DNA from: Brachynemurus nebulosus
Lineage: Eukaryota > Arthropoda > Insecta > Neuroptera > Myrmeleontidae
NCBI GenBank assembly: GCA_035578155.1
Contig: JAPWDM010000004.1
Coordinates: 59,236,292-59,300,291, forward strand
Length of the DNA stretch: 64,000 bases
Reading direction: 5' to 3'
The translations under genes and the position numbers were made by a program. The notes below the pieces were generated by a model. It ran no database searches, was not told where the DNA came from, and saw nothing but the letters and a program-made list of their open reading frames with translations. Within the stretch, counting starts at the first letter, position 1, and every line of letters begins with the position of its first letter. This document shows positions 1 through 12,581 of this stretch, in pieces.

Positions 1-640
1 GGAGGTTTCAACTTTTGACCCTTACCCCTACGATTTTTACGCCAATATTTCCTTGATTTTTTTGCTTTTTTTCTAACAGGTTTAGAGACTCTCTAAGGAA
101 ATCTAGAGGGCTGAAATTTTGTACGTTTATGGAATTAGTATCCAGCTAATGCTAAATATTTTGGATTTTTTTGGAAAGAAAAAATATCTTCATAAAGCCC
201 TTCCATTTTACTATTTAAGGTCCTTTTTTAATATTTAAAAATAAAACACAAAGGAAATTGGTGGATAAGCATGGGTAGGAATGCCTTTGTACGAATTGTG
301 CTGGCTTTTCTCCTGCTAACTGCTATCGGCACAAAATTGAAATTTACTGAGGTTCAGCCCTTAAAAACTTAAAACCTTTTTTGAAAGCCCCGACCAGCCG
401 GACACTCATCATCAGTATTGAACCACCAAAATGGCAAATCGCTTGTAGACTTTCAATCACATTTCGCTTGTAGACATTCAATACCGATGATGAACGTAAA
501 AATTCGTCTTCCGTGATGGGGCCCCGCTGCTCACGGCGTTTTTTTAGTTTCCAATATAGAAAAAATTAGTTGCAAAAAGGTGTCTGATAGGAAAAAGATA
601 TGGTATCTTGGAGTTAGAAACACGTCATCACGGATTTTGA
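1..640. other. gene-free AT-rich stretch
   Basis: No coding frame of substance is visible. Around 400-505 there is a loose inverted repeat (TCATCATCAGTATTGAA against TTCAATACCGATGATGA), and inside it a short direct repeat of CGCTTGTAGAC followed by TTCAAT. These look like remains of a small transposon; the family is not recognised. Confidence 0.4.
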
Positions 641-712
641 AAATTTATTCACTCTTGATATTCAGCTATTATGACAGTGGTTGTAATAGCTGAATTTTCG
701 GTTCGAAAATTC
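640..712 (+). repeat. fragment of the F1 repeat family
   Basis: The block CAGCTATTATGACAGTGGTT, then TGTAATAGCTGAATTTTC and AAAATTCGCTAA, matches the right half of the F1 element seen at 15260-15320 and, inverted, at 17775-17830. No (TA)n core or terminus is present here, so it is a truncated piece. Confidence 0.6.
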
Positions 713-722
713 GCTAATAAAA

Positions 723-882
723 TCAACAAGCGACAAATGAAACAGTCTTCTGTTGAGGATACATCTGATGATGTCACAACTTGGGTCTCCATTGACGAAG
801 AAGATAGTGACAATAATGAAGCTCAATGTCCAGTTTGTCATAAAAACTTTTCTTTAGATCAAAAGGGAGAAGAATGGATATA
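723..882 (+). pseudogene. C-terminal transposase tail fragment (acidic stretch plus Cys pair)
   Basis: The frame reads an acidic stretch (SIDEEDSDNNEAQ) followed by CPVCHKNFSLDQKGEEWI and then a stop. Acidic linker, C-x2-C and a GE-x-W motif are seen at the ends of pogo/Tigger-type (DDE_1) transposases, where a second Cys/His set normally follows. Here the frame stops at TAA directly after the Trp-Ile, so the second half of the finger is missing. No upstream catalytic domain is present. It follows an F1 fragment directly. The assignment rests on motif resemblance only. Confidence 0.35.
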
Positions 883-883
883 A

Positions 884-3800
884 GATAGTGTTAACATATC
901 ACACGTTCAGTTGAAAAAAAATTATATAGACAAATACATTATATACACAGAACTGCTTTGAATGATTCGCTTTTACACGATCATTAAAAGTAAGTCGAGT
1001 TATTGAAGCAATTCGAGAAATATTTTCGTCTAATGCTTCATTTGAAAACTTTACAGATTAGTTTTTGTTTTTTCTGTCCACTATTTTCTGTCAAATTTAT
1101 TTGTTTTAAGACGCTCTCCAAAAAAGACTTCCTTTTGATAACATCTGTGTGTACAAATAAAACGGTTTATGTTTGTTAAGTTTCCCCGCAAACTTCAAAC
1201 CTACAGTCACTGCAATGACAGAAACGTAATAATTCAAAATTTATTTCGAAACGTGGTATATACGTATTTATCTGAAAATCATTTTTCCGATGATAAATTG
1301 CACTACAGTACAGCTGCTCCATTATCGTTGGTTGGTGAACTCTAATAAATTGCAAAATATGATTTATAAATTTAACACGTGTTCATATGTATTTCTTTTT
1401 ATTTTGAAAGTATACATATACAATGTTATTGTCAGTGAAACGTCGCGTCGGTTCAACTTTAGTTGGGGCAAGAGCAACAAACTGACTACATTTCACATTC
1501 AGTTATGCGTAGCCGTGCTCCAAATTGTTCTGTTTATGAAATAGTTCTAGAAACAGTTTCAGAACAAATCGTATCGTAGGTCTAGGTAATATAGATAAAT
1601 AAATTTGTATCAGGTTTGTATCATAAAGAGGTGTAACCTGTATTAATTGCATAATTTTTTACTCAGTCCTTTCTGAGATATTCAGCTTTAAATATTGCTA
1701 AAATACGGTTTTGGCCATTTTTGAAAAATCATATTAAAGAAAGCAGAAAGTTCTCAATCTTGAAACTTCTATAGCTACTAGTCCTATAATAAGCCTTCAA
1801 AAGAAAAAAAATTGAAGGTGAGTCTTTCTTCCTTTTAATAACTTTGCAGCTGTAAGAATCCCGTTTTAGTTTAATTTTTATTTTATATTTGTGAATTTCT
1901 TTCTTCCCTTCTCGTACTACTTATTGTTAGGTAATAGGTATTATGTAAGGGCAAGAAATCTAGAGCAGATCATTCTGATAATTTTGGTTTTTATCTTGAT
2001 ATCTGTAAAATTAATACAGTTAGATGCGCTTGCACAAAACTTATTTTCAGTCAAAAAACACTCCCAAAACAAATTTAAAATGGCTACTAAACAAAAGTAT
2101 GAGTTTGAAAATATTTTTAACCCTCGTTTTGCACTCACCTATATTTGGTAAGTTACAAATAAAAAAAATTAGGAAAATCAAATATGTTGAATAATATGAG
2201 TCGTAAATCTCTAATGGACTGACAACACAAACAAACAGCATAAAAGAAAATTCGGTAAATAATGTCAAAATTTTTATTCACTAAGGTTTTGTAAGTCCAG
2301 AATCATAGTTTTGTATTGAAGTCCCTACATTACGACGTTCCCTCTTCCTCGATGGCCGATTATTTCCACCAGTATTGTCTCTTTCCATTGATACTCCACG
2401 ACTGATTATATCCAATTGTGATAACCACTTGCTCCAGCCATTTTTTGCCATACAGATCTAAATACAGCTCCAGCCATACAGTTCTTAATTCACTTGATCA
2501 CGTACTGTTTCCACTTTTCGATTCCGAGTAACCACTTGATATCAGTGTTGTGCAATTACGCGTAAATAGCCATAATCTACATTTACATGTCAACAATGCG
2601 TAGACAATGTATACAATGTAGACAGTATGGCGGATGGCAGTAAGTTGACAGGTAATTTAGCAAAGTGAATTAAAGTGTGAAATAAATAATACATATTATC
2701 ATTGTTTAAATAAATTCGGTAGTCCTTAAATTCGGATAATTTGTAAATAAAATGTTTCCAAATGATAATTTAAAAATGCCTGAGGACCAAAAATGAAAAA
2801 CTTGATCAGCTAGACCTTTTCTTATCTAAATTGAATTCGAAATACGTTGTAGTTTGTAGCTATAACGACAAAAACTAAAGAATACAGCATCAACAGTCTT
2901 AGGAGCGCACAAATATGTGCACAGACAGAAATATTAATTAATATTAACTATCCTTGTTTGTTTTAATTAATTTTATAAATTTTTAAAACTGTGTCATTGA
3001 ATTGTACCCAACAATTTGTATAAACAGTTGTATAAGAACCTATGTCCTCTAGCCTAAAAGAAATTATAAAACCCCTACTAATATGTATCTAAAATTTGGT
3101 AAATTTTAAAAGTTTTATTTTATGAAGTATACAGCTGGTAACAAAGGAAACTGCTTGCTGGAATGTTTAAAAATGGCCAAATTTTTCTGTGTCATATTTA
3201 AGAAATTTTGTAATGTAAAAATGCAGTACCAGTTGGACTTTATTTTACACTTATGATACTATGCATAATTACAAAAATTTGGTTTATTAACTATCATCTT
3301 ATAAAAATATGACATGCAAATACACAAATAACTATTTTCATATAAAATGGTATAGGTTTCCATCTATTTTTAATCAATTATATCCTTAACAGCAAAAAAA
3401 TATTGTGTAATCGTTTTCCCCACGGGATTTAGGGTTAGATAAAACGAAAGTATAATTGACGGAAAACTTAACATTTTACAGATTTGTCACAAATTGAAAA
3501 ACTAAAAAATTATTACTTACATTCTTTGATATTTTGGTTGAAATTTGTGACCTTTGTGAGTATTAAAATTACACAAAAATGTATAATATTAATAGATATT
3601 TTATTATACACAGGTATTATATTAAGCACAACACAATTCACATCTTTAAAAAATAATAATATTATACAGTCATTTAATCCTATTTATTTTATAAAATTTC
3701 AAATGTCTTTACATAATATCTATCCTGTGCAGTTTTAAACAAACTACACTTTTGAATGTTTTTCTAAAATTCAAAATAATTTATAATACGGTTTACGTTG

Positions 3801-3978
3801 TTTACAATAAAGAATTTTTAAATTTTCAAATTTTCCGTTCATGTGATCTAAGTTTCGTCACATATGCACTAAAAAATATATGCACCTAATTACGCTTCAG
3901 AAAATGTTTATATGCTCAGATATCGTTGAAAAACGAAATATGCATTTTTTATGGAAACATTCCGTAAAGATTAACATA
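884..3978. other. gene-poor intergenic DNA
   Basis: AT-rich, no recognised gene. One weak candidate lies on the minus strand: complement(2281..2403) reads a basic tail (RPSRKRERR) to a TAG, followed within about ten bases by AATAAA, and preceded by an AG that could be a splice acceptor. This would fit the last exon of a small gene or transposase, but nothing else supports it. Confidence 0.3.
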
Positions 3979-3980
3979 TA

Positions 3981-4085
3981 CAGTAATTATTCTCAAATGC
4001 AAACCTCTTTCTCTCACTTACTCTTTACGTATTTATATATAAGAGTGAGAGAGAGAAAGGGGTTTCCATTTGGGAATAAGTACTG
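3981..4085. mobile_element. pogo-like hairpin MITE, 105 bp
   Basis: Near-complete inverted repeat: the left arm starts CAGTAATTATTCTCAAATGC and the right arm ends CATTTGGGAATAAGTACTG. It is flanked by TA on both sides (3979-3980 and 4086-4087), and the TIR begins CAGTA, both typical of pogo/Tc1-mariner MITEs. The arms contain a CT/GA-rich segment (CTCTTTCTCTCACTT against its complement). No coding capacity. Confidence 0.7.
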
Positions 4086-4374
4086 TATGTAGGTTATAAC
4101 CAGTGAGATGGGACTGCTATTACATGTAGGCAGTCGACATTACGCCAGTGTGCTGCACCTAACATAAAAACAACACCTTATGTTTTGCACTAAATTATTT
4201 TGAAGTTTAGGCAATTTGCAATACACTGGTGTGTTGACCATTTTAACATGGTTTTACGTGACGTCACATCAGGTGACGTCGCCATACATTGTGATTGGAA
4301 GGAGATTTTGGAGTGAGGGAAGAGACGCGTTTGTGTTTGGCGCTTTTATACTAGTGTTGAGAAATAAAACGGGC

Positions 4375-5120
4375 ATTAGGGATGTTGATATTTTTAAAAG
4401 TATCGATATTTATAGTATCGATATTTTTAAAAAATATCAATATCGTACAATAATATACCGAAAAAAAATATCGATATATCGATATATCGTTTTGTTTTTT
4501 GTACATTACTGAGGTAGAGAAATTTTTGAAACAATATAATTTACTAATATAAGTAATCTTGATATTGGTAACTTTTTAAATAATTTTAACACCTTGACGG
4601 TCACTGACGTCATAAGACGCCAAGTTAAACTTTACTAACTCACACGTTAGTAAAGTGTCATACGACGTCAACAATTCCACATAAAGTACAAGTATATTGA
4701 CTGTCAAAATTAGTGTACCAGTTGGGTGTTTTCTCATTATAAATTATGACAATCATGATGTTCAAAAACAAAACTTTTTATAGAATTGAATAAACTGCAT
4801 CTAATTTAAATATTTAAAATCAGAATAAATTTGGTGCGCAAGCGCACACCATATGTGTATGCGACATAATATGTAGGAAATTATCTACTGTAGCTATTTT
4901 TGTTGAATATATTTTAGATATGTCATTTGTACATTTGTACATGTGTCACATATGGTACATGTCGTACATCTCGTACATGTTAGCTTGGAGAAAACTCCAG
5001 GAACAAAAATATTAAAAAAAAAAAATATCAATATATCGATATATCGTTACTAAAAGTATCGCCAGAAATTATCGATATATTTGAAAAAAATATCGATTTT
5101 TTGATACAAAATATCGGCAT
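4375..5120. repeat. element with TATCGATA clusters at both ends
   Basis: Two clusters of ATATCGATATATCG-type words sit at 4383-4494 and 5015-5110. The left starts GGGATGTTGATATTTTT; the inverted right end reads TAATGCCGATATTTTG. Such cores are common in hAT-like insect MITEs. I do not find a clean 8-bp target duplication, so the limits are approximate. Between the clusters is AT-rich DNA with TGACGTCA words (one at about 4602; another just upstream at about 4260). Confidence 0.4.
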
Positions 5121-7337
5121 TACAATTATGCCGCTATGTCAAACGGCATTTTTCTCGAAAATGACTGAAGAACGTTATTACATACTATATAATATATACT
5201 ATTACAAATTTATTTTAAATTTAAATATTTTTGTTACTAGGAAACAAAATTCAATGACTAGAAGCTATGCAATATCACATTAGGCTTATAATATTATAAT
5301 GTCAGTCAGTTGGTACTTGACTGTTAATGTATGGGATGTGTAATATGCCTTTTTGGTGGTAGTCTTGTTAGTGAGACGACTGGTTATTGTAAAATAAATT
5401 TGTAGAGTCTCTTAGTAGTTTGTTTATCAGGTCGCGGCGGAATTGTTTTTATTCAAGATAGATTTGGCCAGAAATAGAGCTTTTGGACGGTGGATTATAT
5501 ACGAAAGCTTGAACGCTCGATTTATTAAATTTAGGGCAATATTACGTTTCAGTTTAAAAGGATGTTTCGAATGCCAATTGATCAGTCTGGACGGACAATA
5601 TGATTCTTTTTACCACATGGTGGTAAGTACATTGTTGCTGTCTCTATTTATGTTTATATCTAGAAAAGGTGTTTCTTTTTGGTTTTCTATTTCAGCCCTG
5701 AAAATTAGTTGGTCGGAAAAAGAATTGAATTGATCTAAAATCTGTTCTACTTATTAATGTTAATTGTTAATTACTACACTAGCGGAAATAATTAAAGGAT
5801 CAAAAAAAAATTCCAAATTTTTAGCGATTTTTCGAATGGCTGTATCTTCGTGAAAAATGGTCGTATCGGAGCCGTAAGCAAAGCAATTTAAAGCTGTAAG
5901 CTTCTAGCTTTCAGATCTTGCGATAAAAAAAGCAATGTGTATCGCTCAATAAGTACACTAAAAAAAAAAATTTTCGAAATTTTTTCGGTTCCTTTTTTTG
6001 GTCCACGGACTTGGAAAAAAATTGTTCGATTTAACCACCATATGGACCAGATAGCTTGTTCATTCAGCTTTAATTTGCTTTGTTTTGGACCTTTATACAA
6101 CTAGTTCTCGCTAAGATATCGGACTTTGAATGGAAAAGGATCGTTTCGTCTTTGACTATCGATATCTCAGCAACCAATGATCACACAGAAAATTGAAGGT
6201 GTGTTTCGAAAACTCGAATAAATTCTCTACAAGGATTAGCCATTGTTTTCACAGAAAAAATTTTTTTTGCATACTCTACATGAATTTGAAAAATCAAGAA
6301 AAAAAGAGCTTTTGGGGGCTTTTTGGAAAATCAAGCGCTGAATTAAAAATTTCGAGAAAACCGTTGATGTTAAGTCTGCCTTTTACAGCTCAATATACCC
6401 GCAAACACCCCACCGAGTTTCAATTGAATCCATCCAGCCGTTTTTTTGTTTAATCCGTTTGAATTTTTGAAAAAATTAATGGATCATTTTTTTAATCTTA
6501 AACTTTCATAATCTTGAACAAAATGAAAAAAAAATTCTTTTCAGCTTTTTTCACATTTTTATCAACAACAGTATTTAAATTTATAAAAAAAAAGAAAAAT
6601 CTTAAAAAAATTTTCAAAAAAAAAAATTTTTACGAATTTTTCGAAAAAATTTTTCAAAAATTTTCTTGAAAAATTTTAGAAAAATAATTTTTTTGAAGCA
6701 TTGGTGTGGGGCCATTGGTGTGGCATCAAAGGGTTAAGGCCGATATAAATTACAAATGTGGATTTGGAAGAATCTCTATGTACTTTTACAAATAGGCCTT
6801 AAATCTGAAAAATAACGGAATTATTCTGTATATATGGCGTGTATGCAGAAAAATAAGTAAGCAATAAGTTTAAATCTAAATTTATTTAAATTTAAATAGC
6901 TTTGGTACTAAGTTAACAAACATACAATTAACAATACAAATATTGTTTCAAAAATTAACAATGCTATAAAATATTCAAGAAAGCTAAACTTGAATTTAAA
7001 AGAAAGAGAGTTGACAAACAATTTACATAATAGTTTAAAAATTTAATAATTATAGTAAGATACTTGAACATAAATGACGTCAGAATATGACGTAATATAT
7101 CTTTTTTAATAAAGGAGAAATTTAGAAAGCTACGAATGAAATTTTTTTTAATAAAATGATATAATTAGGTATGAATTTAAATATAAATATTCGTATCACA
7201 TTATTTCCGACAATAGTGATTAATTAGCACTCATTGGGGAAATGATACGTTTTAAATTTGAAACATTCAAATTGTTTCAATGAATATCTAATATGGTTGA
7301 CATTTAAAAAGGTCAGCCACATAAAATATAATAAAAA
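5121..7337. other. gene-poor intergenic DNA
   Basis: No recognised gene. Around 5420-5625 lies a less AT-rich stretch ending in a consensus splice donor (TGGTGGTAAGTAC); it could be an untranslated first exon of a host gene, but no partner exon is visible. From 6480 to 6690 the DNA is almost pure A/T homopolymer runs. Confidence 0.3.
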
Positions 7338-7339
7338 TA

Positions 7340-7683
7340 CCCCTGTCGCAGCATTCTGCATATCATAACGAATTTCTGTTTATAAAAATTAGTTTTTCTC
7401 GGAAAGTAGTTGACATCGAAGAATAGTTTAAAGACTCGTTTATGTATTTTTTTATCCTCTTTTAAATGGTATAAAAAAAATTCGCAAAAATTTTTGAATA
7501 AGTGGAAATTTTGGCAAAAAACTAATTTTTTGCAAGAACAAAACCCATCTTCCTGGCATTCGACGTGTCTGGCTGACGAACTTATCCAATGGTTTGGGAC
7601 TTCCAATGTTTTTACCAAGTTTCGTAAAAATTGAATACTTCGTTCGAGTTATCGCGCGGACAGATATATATATATATATATAT
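7340..7683 (+). mobile_element. F1 TIR element, left half (split by the provirus)
   Basis: Starts CCCCTGTCGCAGCATTCTGC after a TA, the inverse of the right terminus at 15414-15440 (ATGCTGCGACAGGGG before a TA). The internal block TCGACGTGTCTGGCTGACGA and the following TTTTACCAAGTTTCGTAAAA match the copies at 16180-16250 and, inverted, 18050-18110. It ends in a (TA)10 tract. The other half resumes after the provirus at 14967. A TA target duplication with inverted termini suggests a Tc1/mariner-type non-autonomous element. No transposase frame is visible. Confidence 0.7.
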
Positions 7684-7704
7684 GGACACGGACACGTTGT
7701 GTCC

Positions 7705-8136
7705 AGTAATGGACACAACTTATGGACACCCTATATAATATTTTATCTAATATGTATTAGTTACTTAACATTCTTTACATACCATTCACACATATATCAT
7801 ATTTCAATCATATGCTTATGTAATCACTTTATAATATCAATTACAGCTTATGTCAGCTTTTAACTTTTTACTTCTAAGAATTGTTATTAGAAGCCTCATT
7901 TCTTAGTCAGCTAAATGCACTTTTCTAGAATATTACGAGATAGTATAAATACAAGCGTTTAAGTCAATTTCAACGAGTTTAGTTTCGCTATTATTCAATT
8001 CAATTTCAAAGTTCGCTAGACGTGAGGTTTCTACTATTGAAATTTGTAACAATTAAATATTTTATAATAAATATTGTAATAAAACGAAAAATAAAATTTA
8101 TTTTTTAATCAACCTCGCGAACGAGTGAACATAACT
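7705..8136 (+). repeat. 5' LTR of errantivirus-like provirus
   Basis: 432 bp, begins AGTAATGG and ends ATAACT, so the termini are AGT..ACT. It matches the 3' LTR with only two substitutions (7852 G versus A; 8080 T versus C). A TATA-like box (AGTATAAATACAAG) is near 7945 and polyadenylation signals (AATAAA) near 8090. The left flank is not simple target DNA: 21 bp containing the palindrome GGACACGTTGTGTCC lie between the (TA)n tract and the LTR. Confidence 0.9.
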
Positions 8137-8146
8137 GGCGCAGTCG
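8136..8146 (+). other. primer binding site, tRNA-Ser type
   Basis: TGGCGCAGTCG follows the LTR directly. It complements the CCA tail and acceptor stem of a serine tRNA, the primer used by the 17.6/297 branch of insect errantiviruses. Only 11 bases match; the next base diverges. Confidence 0.75.
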
Positions 8147-8418
8147 TTCGGATCTGTAACGCGTTTTCGTGTAAAGTAGTTAAACTTGCGGACAAGTGGT
8201 TCGAGGGCATATCGAAACATTTGCCGGAGCTAAACGGTTTATTTCGCTTTCGAGGGTTTCTCTTCACGGGAACACGGACACCAGCAGATCTTCGTGAACC
8301 TACAGCTGTTGGACTTGGAGCATACAAGGAACCAGCAACTACAACGCAGAACTACGGTGAGGGCACATCATCCAGTGGAGCTGCTACAACCATCCGTACT
8401 ATGGTCGCATTCTGGCTG

Positions 8419-8427
8419 TTCACGTAA
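8419..8427 (+). promoter_or_regulatory. candidate splice donor in the proviral leader
   Basis: TTCAC/GTAAGTCG is a near-consensus 5' splice site between the primer site and gag. Errantivirus env is normally made from a spliced RNA using a leader donor. A matching acceptor candidate is the AG at about 13022, just before the env ATG at 13026. Confidence 0.45.
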
Positions 8428-8464
8428 GTCGATTTTGTTTCAATTGTTATTCATTGGAAATTTA

Positions 8465-9573
8465 ATGCCTAATACCAAACCCAAATTATCCTTACTAAGA
8501 TCAATTCCTTATAAGCGAAACTCTTATTGTAGGATTTTATAAATAACGTAGAAGAAATTTTAAGTCTCATTCCTAATGTTAACGGAACTAGTTACGGCAA
8601 ACTTCTCCTTAGAGCTATTAGAAATAAAATCACTGGACAGGCTAATGAAATACTCAATATGTATGGGACACCTATCGATTGGGTCCAAATCAAAAATAAT
8701 TTAATTACTCATTATTCGGACAAGAGAAATGAAACCAGTTTAATTAAAGATTTACATAACCTTAGACAAGGTAATCAAACTGTTGAGACATTTTACAGTA
8801 GTATAATAGAAATTTTGTCTACAATATCAAACCATGTTAAAATACATGAAAACAATGGAGATGTTCGAGCTTCCAAACTAAGCTTATACAGTGAAATGTG
8901 TTTGAATGTTTTCCTATCGGGATTACGGGAACCTTTAGGATCCACCATTCGCGCAATGAAACCAAGCACATTATCAGAAGCCTTCAGCTTTTGCATAAAA
9001 GAACAGAATATCTACTATACCAAATCACAAACCCCAAACATAGTTAATAAACCAAAACCAATAGTTCAACATATTAATTCTAGTAACAATCGGTTAGTTC
9101 CAAATCAATTACAACATCGTACATTTATTCCGCAACAAACGAACTATAGACCACAAATGGTACAAAGAAAATTTACGTATAAATCAACAACAAATTCACC
9201 ACAACAACCAACTTCCAGATTCCCTCCGCAACAATTAACGCGATATAAACCGGAACCTATGGAAATAGGAAGTAATAGATTAAGTATTAGGGCACAACCA
9301 CGAACACAACAATATAATTCAAATACTAATCGTGTATTCGCCCCTATGTCTAAACCAACTTTTGTTAGTGAAGAATTACATAATAATGAACAACAAGATT
9401 TCCAAAATTTAGACAACTTTGAAACTGCAAACACTGACATTGTTGAAAATATCGACGTATATGACGAACAAGACAACGAAAACAACACAAATCCTATGTC
9501 CGTTGTCAGTTCCGAATACGAACTAGACGATTCAAATTTTCAGTCAACCTGGGATCACAATTCGGTTACCTAG
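8465..9573 (+). pseudogene. gag: gag of errantivirus-like provirus, broken near its start
   Basis: The main open segment runs from 8533 to the TAG at 9571-9573 (over 340 codons). Its first half (EEILSLIPNV, LLRAIRNKITGQA, LHNLRQGNQTVETFY) has the helical capsid-like pattern of Gypsy-group Gag: structural protein that packages the RNA. The second half is Gln/Asn/Pro-rich, and the C-terminus acidic. No CCHC zinc knuckle is present. A likely start ATG at 8465 is in another frame and runs into a stop near 8540, while the main frame is closed by TAG at 8530-8532, so a short deletion or frameshift seems to have removed the junction. Pro-pol follows in the -1 frame. Confidence 0.75.
9534..9540 (+). 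promoter_or_regulatory. candidate -1 frameshift site (A AAT TTT) between gag and pol
   Basis: In the gag frame the codons read tca aat ttt cag, giving a perfect X XXY YYZ heptamer about 30 nt before the gag stop. Pol is open in the -1 frame across this point and for more than 50 codons upstream. -1 frameshifting is the usual route to Gag-Pol in this group. I did not find a convincing pseudoknot by eye. Confidence 0.6.
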
Positions 9574-12500
9574 ACCTGAACACCCACGGCAACACACTTC
9601 CTTATGTACATATTCAATCCCCATCCGGCAAGTACCTAAAATTTCTTATTGACACTGGCGCTTCAAATTCATTTATAAACCCTGAACATGTAGATCTAAA
9701 TTATTGCGAAAAAATTAAACCAATAGAAATTAAAACAGTACTGAACACCTATCACTTAAAGGAAAAAATAACCTTACCCATGTTTAAAGAATTTAGACAA
9801 CCAAACGATACGATTGATTTCTTAATTTTTCAATTTCACCAATATTTTGACGGTCTAATCGGGTTAGATATTTTGAAAAAGATTAACGCAAAGATTGACG
9901 TAGTTAATCAAATTTTAAAAACAAAAAACGCTACATTAAAATTATTATCAAAACCAAATTTTATGTCTGGAAAATTTACATTACAACCTTTTTCAAAAAT
10001 GATAGTTAAATTACCGATTGATATCCAATCAGGAGAATTTATTTTAAAAAACATTTTTATTGACAATAAACTTCTGATACCTGAAGGTATCTATAAAGCA
10101 AACGACTGGCACTTCATTTGTACAGTCATAAATTTAACAAACGATAAACTAATTCTTTTTATAGAACAACCGATTAAGGCAGAAATTCTAAATCACGAAT
10201 TAGTCGAATTTAAGGAAAACCAAATTAATTCACAAACTAATAACTTTTGTAATAGCATCGACAATTTGATTCGAGTCGATCATTTAAATATGGAAGAACG
10301 GTCCAAAATTATCAACCTTTGTAAACAGTTTGACGATATTTTCTATCGCGAAGGACAAGACCTGACTTTTACGAATGAAATCAAACATCGTATCATTACT
10401 AAAGACGACATCCCAATACACACAAAATCATATCGGTATCCACAAATTCATAAAGAAGAGGTTAGGAGACAAATTGACCAACTATTAAAACAAGGTATAA
10501 TTCGACCAAGCTACTCTCCTTGGTCATCCCCCATTTGGATTGTCCCCAAAAAAGCCGACGCAAGTGGAAAGAAAAAATGGAGACTTGTAGTAGATTATAG
10601 ACGCTTAAACGAAAAGACAGTCGATGACAAATATCCATTACCAAACATCACTGATATTCTTGACAAACTTGGCAAATGCATGTACTTTACTACCCTTTAC
10701 TTGGCCAGCGGGTTTCACCAAATTGAACTCCATCCTAAAGATATTCCCAAGACAGCTTTTAGCGTCGAGAATGGCCACTACGAATATTTGAGAATGCCTT
10801 TTGGCCTAAAAAACGCTCCGTCCACCTTTCAAAGGGTTATGGACAACGTTTTGCGAGAACTACAGGGCACTGTTTGTCTAGTATATATGGACGACATCAT
10901 AGTTTTCTCCACATCGTTAGACGAACACATTGTAAATTTACGTAGAGTCTTTGAAAAACTTAGAAAAGCAAATCTTAAAGTACAACTTGATAAAAGTGAA
11001 TTTTTACATAAAGAGGTCGCTTTCCTTGGACACATAGTCTCTTCAGAAGGTGTGAAACCAAATCCGGATAAGATCAAAGCCATTACAAATTTTCCATTAC
11101 CTAAAACACCAAAAGAAATTAAGAGCTTTCTCGGTTTACTAGGGTACTATCGTAAATTCATTAAGGATTTCGCGAAAATTACTAAGCCTTTAACCCAATG
11201 TTTAAGAAAAGGAGAGGAAATTAAATTAACCCCGGAATATATTAAGACTTTCGAACTATGCAAAAAATTACTCACTGATGAGCCAGTACTTGCATATCCT
11301 GATTTTAGTAAAGAATTTAACCTAACAACAGACGCTAGTAATTGTGCTATAGGCGCGATACTTTCGCAAGGACCTATCGGCAAGGATCGCCCAATCTGTT
11401 ATGCCAGCCGTACACTCACTAAGAGTGAACAAAATTACAGCACAATAGAAAAAGAGCTTCTGGCTATTGTGTGGGCCACAAAATACTTCCGTCCGTACCT
11501 ATTTGGTCGCAAATTTAAAATTATAACAGACCACAAGCCTCTTACGTGGCTTATGTCATTAAAGGAACCGAATAGTAAACTGGTTCGGTGGCGCCTCAAA
11601 CTTGAGGAATTCGATTATACAATCATACATAAATCAGGCAAGAGTAATACAAATGCTGATGCTCTTTCACGCGTTATTATTTCAGAAATTAACTCACACG
11701 AAACTAGTAGTAATACTTCAACCCATGTAACACGACATACTTCTACTCGAACAAATAACACCGACGACGAAGACAGTACTGTACATAGTGCTGATGATGA
11801 CGATACATTATTTATTCCAATCTCTGAAAATCCTTTAAATGATTTCACTCAACAAGTCATTCTCCTTATTAACCCAGAACTAAAAACGACAAGCCGAAAA
11901 TTAAAAATTTTGTTTAAAACAAAACGTAGACAAACTTTTCAAGGTCCAAATTATACTTACGAAATTTTAATTGAAATATTTAGACAGTTCTTGCCACCAA
12001 ACAAATGTACAGTTATATACTGCCCCGATGACGATTTGTTTAATAAAGTACAAGAAATCTATCACCAATACTTTTCTCATGGTAGACAATTCAAAATTAT
12101 AAGATGCACAAAATTATTAGAAGATATTGAAGATGACGAACAACAAGACCGCATAATTTCAGATTATCACCAGACTAGTAACCACCGTGGAATTAATGAA
12201 ACTTTGGCTCACTTAAAACGAGATTACTATTTTCCAAATTTAAAAAGTAAAATAACTTATTACATTAATAATTGTAAAACATGTCAAGAAAATAAATATG
12301 ATAGGAGACCCCCAAAACAAAAATTTCAGTTAACCCCTACACCAGTCCGTCCACTTGAAATCGCACATGCAGATATATTTTATATCGATAAACTTGTAAT
12401 ATTTACTATAATTGATAAATTTTCTAAATTTGCCCAAGGGTACATTCTTCTTAGTAGAAATAGCATACACCTAATAGAAGCATTTTCAAAATTTATAGCC

Positions 12501-12581
12501 ACATATGGAAAACCTACAACACTAGTTGTAGATTCTGAAAAAGGATTTGATTCTATTCGATTCCGTTCATTCAACTACTAG
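9540..12581 (+). pseudogene. pol: pol (protease, reverse transcriptase, RNase H, truncated integrase)
   Basis: The frame is open from the frameshift site. Order of domains: aspartic protease with LIDTGAS at about 9645; reverse transcriptase with YMDD at 10884-10895 and the expected flanking blocks (LPKTPKEIKSFLGLLGYYRKF follows as the connection); RNase H beginning near TDAS at about 11328, with the TDHKPL block at about 11530; integrase HHCC zinc module at about 12169-12290 (HH.., CKTC); then the catalytic core with its first two aspartates at about 12368 and 12528. The frame then leaves homology after VDSEKGF and stops at 12581. Compared with the family, roughly 80 residues of integrase core are missing here, including the stretch that carries the catalytic Glu. 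The protein would copy RNA but could not integrate by itself. Confidence 0.85.

Noticed and set aside
5443..5733. 96-codon open frame ending near a splice donor
   Set aside because: No homology or ATG context; only the GTAAGT donor is suggestive, so it is mentioned as a possible untranslated exon, not a gene.
7594..7863. Open frame across the F1 / LTR junction
   Set aside because: It spans two unrelated elements and a (TA)n tract.
9144..9488. Minus-strand open frame opposite gag
   Set aside because: Shadow of the gag coding sequence; no independent motif. The same holds for minus-strand frames across pol, env and the nuclease gene.
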